64,000 nucleotides of DNA from Phaseolus vulgaris (Eukaryota; Streptophyta; Magnoliopsida; Fabales; Fabaceae). Below are positions 55,828 to 64,000 of this stretch, in pieces. The stretch spans positions 1,225,590-1,289,589 of the forward strand of contig NC_023750.2 in NCBI RefSeq assembly GCF_000499845.2, read 5' to 3'. The position numbers and the translations under genes are program-made. Below the pieces are notes generated by a model. That model made no database searches. It was not told where the DNA came from and was given only the letters and a program-made list of their open reading frames with translations. Position 1 is the stretch's first letter; every line of letters begins with the position of its first letter.

Positions 55828-57140
55828 CACTAGTGTAGAAAATGCATTCTACAACAACATATTAAGTCGGTTAATTGAGAACCGATGTAACTAAAAATGC
55901 AGTGACATTTTTGTAAATATTTGACATATATTACACCGGTTGTAAGGATCAACCGATGTAATATGTTTTTTTCAAAGTTAAAAAATAAAGTTTTTAAAAA
56001 ACTTATTTTAGTGTTAAACATATTACACTGGTTGGTTAATCCAACCAATGTAATATGTCCTTGAAAGTTTTAAAAAAAAAGTAATTTGGCGATACACATA
56101 TTACAACAGTTGGTTCGTCCAACTGATGTAATATGTCATTGAGAGTCTAAAAAAGAAAGTTTAAAAAAAAGTAATTTGGTGCTAGACATATTACATCGAT
56201 TGGTTCATCAAATCAGTGTAAATATGTTTATTTACCCTACCGTTTCCTCACACTCTCACTACTCACTGCGCTTAAAATTATTTCTCTCTAGCTTTTGCCT
56301 TCACCATTGATGTCGCACTACTGCCACTGTTCTAATTCGCTTATACCACCGCTCCGCACCGCTTCCTCCACCATTAATGATGAAGAGACATAGCATCTTT
56401 TTGTTCAAAGCTGTGAATCTGAAGTGTGGTTGGTAAGTGAAGTTATTTAACTATTTTATTTATATAACATTAATAACTTAATATTATTTAATTCACTTTG
56501 TTTATTTCATTTATGACAGGACTGTTGGAAGAAAGCTCAAGTCACAACACAAAAGAATGTTATTCTGCACCTAATGTCTCGTTCAGGATATCAAAAGCTT
56601 GAACAATCACTAATGATGGAAAATGAGCAATCTAGACAGGAGACTAGGTTTGAGATTGATACCGGGGTCACTGAACCTCCATCACTATCTTCCCGCCACG
56701 AAAAATGGAAGATGGCCCGATTTAAAAAGTCGGGTGCATTTAAATCTGAGCAATCATGGATAGTCTCGGAAAAAAATTGTAAGTTATTTTTATCCTCTTT
56801 TACATTTATTTTAAAGCATTAATTATATTAAAAACTTATATGATTTTGGTCTCTTGCATGATTCATTGTTTGAGCAAAGCTCCCATGGTAATTTTGTACC
56901 TGAAGGTCGTCATGATATCTTGGTTGAAGCAATTGGACAATCTGAGCATTGTAGTTGTGTACACTCATCCTCTCTCCCCGCCTCAGAGACCAAAGCATAA
57001 CTGACGAATAAAATACGTCAAGAACTAATAAAGGAGATGAGAAAGGAGACTGATAGGTGCGACTAGAGTTGCAACAGGAGTTTCTATAACAAAAACTTTG
57101 TGTTGAGCCGCATGTTAGTCCCGCACCCAAGAGCACAAAT
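55828..57140 (+). mobile_element. CACTA transposon: 5' end and transposase fragment
   Basis: Starts CACTAGTGTAGAAAATGCAT, followed by subterminal repeats with hairpins. From about 56520 an exon (after TTATGACAG) encodes a piece typical of plant En/Spm (Ptta) transposases: C-W-K-K-A-Q then P-P-S-L-S-S-R-H-E-K-W-K-M-A-R. A continuation with stops runs to about 57140 (G-R-H-D-I-L-V-E-A-I-G, then H-P-R-A-Q-I-D-K). No 3' terminus is present; the UGT gene begins about 250 bp further on. Confidence 0.7.
55925..56225. repeat. Four subterminal hairpin repeats of the CACTA element
   Basis: Each of four units about 80-90 bp apart contains an inverted pair, CATATTACACCGGTTG and its complement CAACCGATGTAATATG, around a short loop. 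Such repeats bind transposase in En/Spm elements. Units differ at several bases. Confidence 0.75.
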
Positions 57141-57386
57141 TGACAAGACAAGCCAATATGAAGTGCTGGTAGAAGGCGACATCTTTCCTAAGGTGGCCAT
57201 AAAAAGTCTATTAAGAGGCCACCATCTTAGAAGTACAAGTATCTTGTGGAATCCGCTGCAACTTCGTGGCTTTGTTATGAGCCTTACATTACATTATGCA
57301 GACGAATAAATGAAAAACACTTATTTTTCTGTTCTTATTTCGAAAGAAAATCTTTCCCTCTTCTCACCAATCACCGATCACCGAAC

Positions 57387-60300
57387 ATGGAAAAACGGTC
57401 AACAGCACCACCCCACCTACTGGCCTTGCCCTTTCCAGCAGAAGGGCACATCAAACCCATGTTTTATCTGACAAAACTTCTTTGCCACAAAGGCCACAGA
57501 ATCACCTTCGTCAACACCCAGCACATCCACAATCGCCTCCTTCAACACACAGACCTACCCTCCTTCAACTCCGATTTTCCCGATTTTCGGTTCACATTCG
57601 TCGCTGACGGCGTGCCTCACGACCTTGCTCCCGACGACTTTAGCGTCACAATATCTCCGACGAGTAGGTCCAGGGTCGCGGAGGAGTTCGGAGAGATGTT
57701 GAGAGGCCTTGTGGAGAATCCTTCGGAGTGGGGCCCACCCTCTTGCATCATTGCAGATGGGATCATGTCGACGATTGCCATGGACGCTGCTCAAGAGGTG
57801 GGGGTTCCGGTCATTGCTTTCCGAACCTACAGTGCCACTGCCACGTGGGTCACAATCCATGTAATCAAAGTTCTTCATGAGGGACTCATGGATATGCAGG
57901 ATCCGGGTTAGTATATAAATTTCATCCATCAAATTTTACTTCATACCAATGTTTCATCAGTGTAACTGTATAATGCAAAACCTCAAAGACAACTAAAACG
58001 ATTCATCTTTACAAAATTAGCTTAAACTATATTGTGACGTGAAAATTATATTTACTTTAAACTATAAATTGATTTTAAGTGAAAATTAATCTTATGTTCA
58101 GTTCATCTGAAAATATATATTTTCATTCGGTATGAGTAATTTGATTCGGATATTAATAAATTTTATTAGAATAAATTTTAATCACTTATTAAGAATTGAA
58201 TTTAAATTTAACTTATTATTTTAAAAATTTAACTTGTAGGATGAGGGTGGTCTCTATATATAAATAAAAATTGATTATATTGATATGTGATTTTTAACAT
58301 CATTTTTTAATCTATTTTTTTTTATTTATATTCTTTAAAACTATATTGACTTTGTAATTTTTTTTTATATATATAATGAATAAGTTATTTTATTGGTAGA
58401 TATAAAACCCAGAGAACAACATTAAAATTTAGCTTTTCTTACCATCCACAAAGAGATGTTCAAACGAAAGTTCTCAATTGAGATTAGAAGCTTACCTACA
58501 TTGCTATATCAAAAAGCACCCTCACTCTTGGTACAATATCTCCACCTCGTAGAACTATGTCACAACATGACCCAACAAGCCCAAACAAACCACTTTGAGG
58601 ACAGGCAATTGCTTCCTGCACCATATCACTGCACCCAATCACATGAGAAAAACCGAAAATACCCTTAAAAAAATGGGGTGCATATAAAATTACATTCTGA
58701 ATCCCCTTTTCCAGAACACAATAATCTCTTCCGGATAAATTTTTCTGGAATGTATTATTTTCTGTTCCAGATTTTTTTATCCGGAATGGGATTTTGATTT
58801 TCTTTTTCTGGATTTTTATATCCAAAACACAAAAATCTCTTTCGAATTTATTTTTCTGGAATGCATTATTTTCAATTCTGAATTTTCATTTCTAGAATAA
58901 AGGGTATTTTTGGGATTTTTGAAATTATGTTGGGTGCAGGTTCAAAAGTGTTGGGTGCAGGGAGCATTTGCCTGGAGGACAAAGTGCTTGACCCAGAGGA
59001 TGGTAATATTACACCACGGTCCATCATTCCCTCAAACACAAAATACAAATTACTCAACCCAATGTTAGACCTTCGATACACATAAACTTAGAAAACTAGG
59101 GTAACTAAATTCTTCTTTACTCATTCGTGATGATTTTAGACCTAAAATAGGAACTGAATGAGTCAATTTGGGCATTTACAAAGTTAAAAGTACTTTCCAC
59201 CTATACGGCTAATTTATTACATCTCTATATAGTAAGCTCAATTACACTATTTTCTCCATCCATTTGAGTTGAATAATTTATCTTTTGGGTCTGTTGGGAT
59301 TGATGGATCATGGTGTAACATTTGGTTTCACTTAGAATAATTGATTCTAAAACAAGACCTTATTTTACATTTAAACAAATTTAGGGGATTTTAGTCGTGG
59401 ACAAAAAAATTATACTATATTTTTACTTCGAAATTGATTTTATAATAAACCCATATAAAAACATAAACTCCTTTGACCAGTTTGAACTAAAATTAACTTT
59501 ACAAAAGTAATTCATTCAAATTTAATTTTACAAACATTCTTCTAAACACGATACGAAAAACGTATATTCACGTCGGTTATGCATCAATTCAAGAGCAGAC
59601 ACTAAAAACCTACAAATAACATTAGCTTGTGTCGACTTGAAAATGGAACGATATTTGTGTGGACCAAATCTAAGATTAACTTACGTAAATATTATGGGTT
59701 ACATCGACGCTAATGGGACTCAAGAGAAAAAATTTAAAAGAAGCTACATTGCGTAGGTTAAGCCCACATAAAAATTTTAATAAATTAGTAAATTTAAACA
59801 TAGATTCGCTTACACCGACGCTTAAGTAGACGAAATTGAAAAAAAAGCTAGCATGCATAGGTCCATGCGAAACATGAAACTAAGAATAAAATTAAATGTA
59901 ATTAAAGGTATGCGTGAGCTTTGGCCTACGCTTGTACACTATAAAAAAAAAGCATTTTTGAGTAGTTTAAGGGATTCCTTAACCTGTATTCTAAATTTCA
60001 TTCAAATTCCAAATTCATCTAGAAACTCAACAAATTGAAAAAAAAACCCATCAAACTCGCCTTTATGTTAATTTTAGTTATCAGCAACGCACACCACCAC
60101 AAGTAACACCAAACCCTTCAATCCCGCTGCAATGACACAAAAATGCTTTCAACGAACTTAGGAACTCAAAATAAAGAACCACAACACACGCGTATTGGGA
60201 TTTACTTACCAAATGGAGTTGCGGAGGAACTGAAACGGACCTGTGGAGAAACTCAAACGAACCTACGAGGAAACAAAAATAGAAGTGCAGTGGGATTTTT

Positions 60301-61867
60301 TATGGAAAGAAGATGAACAACGGCGAAGGAATGAAAACGGTGAGAACCTGGAAAATAACAAAGGTTAACACAAATGTAACTCACCAAGAGGGAGGAATTC
60401 ACTGTCACAAAAAACCCTTCAACTTAGATTTTCTAATTTTGGAAAATATAAGAACACAAAGGAAGAAAGTGAGTCAGTTCTAAATATATCTCTTAAATAG
60501 TGTCGGCCAAGCCGACACAAAGTTCAACACGTGTTTAACGTAAACTACATTGACGCAAAGTTCAACACACGTTTAGCATCAGCAAGTCGGCGTTAGCCCT
60601 TTTTCAAATTTACTGTCCCCTCATTTTTATTTATTTTTAACTACTCTTTTTCATTATTACTTTTATGTCTTTTTATAACTTTTTTGTTTAATTTAAATAA
60701 TTTTATTATTATAAATTGTTGTTAATTACATTTAAAAAGTAATAAAAAAGAATGATACTCTATTTAATTAACTTAAATACATATATTCAAATTAATAATG
60801 TCATTTAAATAAGTATATGGTATATTTTTATATAGAAACTTTCTTCATTTCTTGGTAATTAGTGCATTACAATTTCACTCTTATTACACTGAGAAGCTAC
60901 AATTTGATGATTGACTTGGAATTAAAATGCAGAAGATGTACATAAGGTGGTATCAAGCATTCCAGGGTTAGAAAATTTACTGAGAGATTGTGATCTTCCA
61001 AGTGTTTACAAACTGAAACGTGGAAGCCTTGCTCTTGAATTCTTCATGAAAGAATACCAAACCATGACGCGAGCTTCTGGTCTTATACTCAATACATTTG
61101 ATGAGTTAGAAGCTCCCACCATCACCAAGCTCACCACTGTGTTTCCCAGAGTCTACACAATTGGCCCTCTTCACACTCACCTCAAGAACCAAGTCACACA
61201 AAACCCTTCACTGTCCCTTAATGTCCGAACACAAGATAGAAGCTGCATAACATGGCTTGACCATCAAAGGGCAAAGTCAGTTTTGTATGTGAGCTTTGGC
61301 ACGGTGGTGAAGCTATCAGAGGAGCAGCTTTTGGAGTTTTGGCATGGTTTGGTGAATAGTTTGAAGCCTTTCTTGTGGGTTATTAGGAAGGAGTTGATGG
61401 ATGGAAAAGCTGGTTTTGGTAACAATGTAGCTAAAGAGCTTGAGTTGGGAACTAAAGAGAGAGGGTTGTTGGTTGAATGGGCACCTCAAGAGGAGGTTTT
61501 GGCACAACCAGCTGTGGGTGGTTTCTTGACACATTGTGGTTGGAATTCAACACTGGAATGTATAGGTGAAGGTGTGCCTATGCTTTGTGTGCTTTTCATG
61601 GTGGATCAGACAATCAACAGTAGGTGTGTGAGTGAGCAATGGGGGATTGGAGTTGGTATAGATGGGATCTTTGATAGGTTGATTATTGAGAAGATGGTGA
61701 AGGATGTGTTGGAGAATCGGATCGAAGGGCTCAGAAACTCTGCGGATCAGATTGCAAAGCAAGCTCGTGATAGTATCAAACAAACTGGTTCTTCTTCTCG
61801 TAATATAGAGAGTATGATAAAGGACATCTTGTCAATGAAGGAACAAAATATTCAGCATAAGAAGTAG
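57387..61867 (+). CDS. Family 1 UDP-glycosyltransferase
   Basis: Exons 57387-57906 and 60933-61867 join in frame (phase 1; donor CCGG|GTTAGT, acceptor ATGCAG|AAGATG) to 484 residues, normal for plant UGTs. The catalytic His is H21 in F-P-A-E-G-H-I-K-P-M and the partner Asp is D124 in I-I-A-D-G. The PSPG box spans exactly 44 residues (356-399), from W-A-P-Q-E-E-V-L through H-C-G-W-N-S to D-Q, ending in the Gln usual for UDP-glucose users. It should transfer glucose to a small hydrophobic acceptor in the cytosol. The N-terminus and single intron fit the UGT85/UGT709 neighbourhood, where iridoid and other terpenoid acceptors are known, but the acceptor here is open. The ATG at 57387 is preferred over one at 57246 because family similarity begins there. 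A truncated CACTA element lies directly upstream, and the 3-kb intron is full of transposons. Confidence 0.88.
58541..59065 (-). repeat. Repeat block interrupted by a MITE
   Basis: Read on the minus strand, 59065..58973 followed by 58603..58541 is collinear with 62680-62800 (TGAGTAATTTGTATTTTGTG, ATTACCATCCT, AAGCACTTTGTCCTCC, TTTGTTTGGGC). A partial third copy lies at about 59265-59330. The nature of this repeat is unknown. Confidence 0.65.
58604..58972. mobile_element. Mutator-like MITE in UGT intron, with empty-site relative
   Basis: Ends: GGCAATTGCTTCCTGCACC on the left and, on the other strand, GGCAAATGCTCCCTGCACCC on the right. Flanks TTGAGGACA (58595-58603) and TGGAGGACA (58973-58981) form a 9-bp target duplication with one mismatch. 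The related block at 62680-62800 has the same flanks joined with a single TGGAGGACA, so it shows the site before insertion. It is non-coding, with TTCCGGATAAA/TTTTCTGGAA dyads inside. Confidence 0.85.
59520..60620. mobile_element. CACTA-derived sequence in UGT intron
   Basis: CACTATAAAAAAAAAGC at 59937 resembles a CACTA terminus. Around it are many GTCGAC, CACCGACGC and GTCGGCC words typical of CACTA subterminal regions: 59565-59850 on one side and 60495-60600 (GTGTCGGCCAAGCCGACAC) on the other. Coding sequence is not visible. Boundaries are uncertain, and two elements may be nested. Confidence 0.5.
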
Positions 61868-62679
61868 TTTGTTTGTCCAATGATAAAGAATAATTTCAAA
61901 TCCAGTGGGGACGAACTCACTAATCGAAGTGGGACGAATTCACTAATTTAGTTCGCAGCTCTTTAAAATCTGCAACCCACGTGGACCAACGGCGGGACGG
62001 AGCATGTTGGTCTGCTGGTCCGTGTAAATAAAAAATTAATTATTTAATTTTTTGTAAAAAAATAAATTTATACCTCATTCACCTAGTATTGCAGTGTAAC
62101 ATTTATTTTATTTTATTTTAAAAAATTAAATTTAATGTACTAAAAAAATGTTTTATTTTAATCATCTAACAGAGTTAGTATTAAGAGTGACAATGAATTT
62201 AGTTTTAAGTAAAGTCTTATATTTAAAATTTGTTAATAAAAAAATATAAAAAAGAGATTTCAATAGGATAGTTAAAAAATTAGTCATCTTCATTAAAATA
62301 CTTTGTAGTAAAACTTTGATATGATACTCTTATACATTTATATACATATAGGAAAAAATAGATGCAAAGCCAAACTTTAATTATTTTTAATCAAATCTTC
62401 TAACAACCCTCATACTTGAATTTATATTTTTATCTTAATTAAATGAATTGAAACCTGGATAAAATTTTATTTTTCTGCCGTAGGAATACATTTTTTATAA
62501 TTAATAAAATTTTAATTTTTGAAAAAAAAGGATTCTTATGCGGGCTGACCCGCATGTTACTTCTTATGCGGGGTGAGCTAGTGAAATGAGCCCACATTCC
62601 TAGTGTGGGCGCGGCCAAATGCGGGATAGGCCTATGCGAGGCGGGCCAGCCCACATTGCCACCCCTCTAACGTTAAGTT
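61868..62679. other. 3' flank of the UGT gene, with MITE-like GC-rich tail
   Basis: AT-rich except for 62535-62670, where ATGCGGGCTGACCCGCAT forms a hairpin and GCCCACATTGCCACCCCT resembles a hAT-type MITE end. The matching start may be near 61903 (AGTGGGGACGAACTCACT), but this is not convincing. Confidence 0.35.
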
Positions 62680-62800
62680 GAGTAATTTGTATTTTGTGCG
62701 TGTGGGATTGATGGACTGTAGTGTAACATTACCATCCTTTGGGTTAAGCACTTTGTCCTCCAAGTGATTTGTTTGGGCTTGTTGGGTTGGTTGTATGGGA
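62680..62800 (+). repeat. Uninterrupted copy of the repeat found in the UGT intron
   Basis: It carries TGAGTAATTTGTATTTTGTG, ACCATCCTTTGGGTTAAGCA and CTTTGTCCTCCAAGTGATTT in one piece, whereas the copy at 58541-59065 is split at the CTCC by a 369-bp MITE. Confidence 0.75.
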
Positions 62801-62819
62801 AGTGTGTGAGTCTGGGAGG

Positions 62820-63179
62820 GGCTGCTTCTTCCTACACCTCCATACCTTCTTTTCTCATCTCCATAGATTTTCGTATTTCCAAAAATGCTCCTCTTTAATA
62901 TCTCGGATTACATAATCTGGAAGTCATTTTTCAAATTTGTAATTAGCTTCTGGATTATATAATCCGGAAGCCTTTTTTTTCAGATGTATGATTACTTTTC
63001 GGATTACATAATCCGAAAGTCTATTTTAACTTTCGGATTATGTAATCCGGAAGTCTTTTTTCAAATGCATTTTCGGATTATATAATTCGGAAGTTACTCT
63101 ATGAGAGTGATACAAGAAAGATAAGAATGTATTTTCATGTTCTGAAAAAGAAGATATGGAGGTGCTGGAAGAAACCGTC
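62820..63179. mobile_element. Mutator-like MITE with palindrome array, second copy
   Basis: Left end GGCTGCTTCTTCCTACACCT; right end, on the other strand, GACGGTTTCTTCCAGCACCT. Both are close to the ends of the element at 5721-6055. The interior has five palindromes such as TTCGGATTAC/GTAATCCGAAAG, spaced 40-55 bp. The flanks (TCTGGGAGG and TCTGAGGTT) agree only partly, so the target duplication has decayed or the ends are slightly off. Confidence 0.7.
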
Positions 63180-63789
63180 TCTGAGGTTCTGGATGGTTGG
63201 AGTGAACAACTGTAAACTCTGTAGTCTAACAAACATTTGCATCAACTCATTCGATTGAACTCAAAATTCAATATTTATTACTTTGATTAGTTGTGCATTT
63301 ATTAGATTAGATAAATTGTTATGTACATGGATGTCAAAAAATTTTAAAATACTTTTGTTACCCGCAAGTTTTTCGAGATAAACGTGGTTTTGAAAAATTA
63401 AAGTCTATTTAAAATACAGAACGTAGGAATGTATTTTTTGTACAGTGTGAATTTTATACTACATTATGTTCTTATTTTTGTATTGATAAAACTGATTTTT
63501 TTCACATATTAATTAAAGAGGAGGATATATAATATATATTTGAGTACAAATTTTTGAATATATATGAGTCACTTTTACTTTTGGTCAAGTTGGCCACTCA
63601 TTAGATTTTTTTTTAAACTCAGTATCAGACCAATTTAGTGATATATAGTCTCAATAGTTTACTCAACCTAAACTTCATAAATTAAAACGGTTTTTAAATC
63701 TGGAACTTTAGATAATAAGGAAGTATATCAAACTTATACAAATAAGCATGTAACCAATCAAATGGAAGAAAAAAACACGATATTTAGAA
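63180..63789. other. AT-rich intergenic DNA
   Basis: Nothing recognised. Confidence 0.5.
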
Positions 63790-64000
63790 CTATAAAATAA
63801 CATATAAAAATTAAAAATATTATTGATATTTAAAATAGTTTTTATTATAATAAATTTATAAATTAAGTTGAATTCTAAAATTGATATCTAATTAGTTATT
63901 AATATTTTAACTAAAGTTAGTAGTTAAAACCTTGATAACTAATTAAATATTAATTTAATTTTTTATTAATAATAGAATAATTTTAAATATCAATAATTTC
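63790..64000. mobile_element. CACTA-type foldback MITE, copy 5 (cut by window end)
   Basis: GATATCTAATTAGTTATTAA, TTTTAACTA, GTTAAAACCTTGATAACTAA and TAATAGAAT appear in the order of the better copies. The element is worn and the right end lies beyond the window. Confidence 0.5.

Noticed and set aside
57246..57386. Upstream in-frame ATG for the UGT at 57246
   Set aside because: It would add 47 residues with no family similarity; UGT similarity begins at the 57387 ATG.
1..64000. Biosynthetic or defence gene cluster linking TNL, prenyltransferase, USP and UGT
   Set aside because: The genes are far apart with many transposons between them, and no shared regulatory sequence is visible; proximity alone is not evidence.

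Overview
The window is plant nuclear DNA, almost certainly from a phaseoloid legume (a bean or cowpea relative). The DNA is AT-rich, the genes have many GT-AG introns, the mobile elements are Ty1/copia, TRIM, CACTA and Mutator-type, and there is a plastid UbiA prenyltransferase of the type legumes use for isoflavonoids. I could assemble five protein-coding genes exon by exon with consistent frames. Everything between them is AT-rich sequence and decayed transposons. I found no rRNA, tRNA or CRISPR array.

Layout. 0-6.7 kb: LTR-like repeats in both orientations, a copia 5' remnant and a Mutator-like MITE. 6.7-8.0 kb (minus): a two-exon gene for a probable plastid coiled-coil membrane protein. 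11.3-22.8 kb (plus): a TIR-NBS-LRR (TNL) immune receptor. 24-28 kb: degenerate repeats and the 3' end of a CACTA transposon. 28.6-34.6 kb (minus): a 13-exon isoflavonoid-type prenyltransferase of 410 residues with four MITE/TRIM insertions in its introns. 36.8-41 kb: LTR-like repeats and a copia pol remnant split by another repeat. 43.3-45.4 kb (minus): a four-exon universal stress protein. 45.5-55.8 kb: microsatellites, a GC-rich degenerate satellite and a foldback MITE. 55.8-57.1 kb: the 5' end and transposase fragment of a CACTA element, just upstream of a two-exon UDP-glycosyltransferase (57.4-61.9 kb) whose 3 kb intron is full of transposons.

The most unusual object is the TNL. Between its TIR exon and its NB-ARC exon lie eight open mini-exons plus one dead one. 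All are relatives of the piece that joins TIR to NB-ARC (core W-R-x-x-L-x-E-A-x-x-I-S-G). Every open unit is a multiple of three and is bounded by phase-2 introns that start GTAATTGAAAC-like and end CATGTATNAAG-like, so any subset can be included or skipped without changing frame. Including all of them adds 284 residues and gives a predicted 1392-residue receptor; skipping all gives an ordinary 1108-residue TNL. The same piece is also duplicated inside exon 1 (57 bp x2), and one mini-exon carries a 21-bp coding minisatellite. A 4.7-kb copia mosaic sits in one of these introns, and 38 bp of its reverse-transcriptase sequence have been copied, base for base, into the dead unit.

The receptor, the prenyltransferase (a step in legume phytoalexin synthesis in its characterised relatives), the stress protein and the glycosyltransferase all fit a defence/stress theme. 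I see no shared promoter or other evidence that they act as a cluster.
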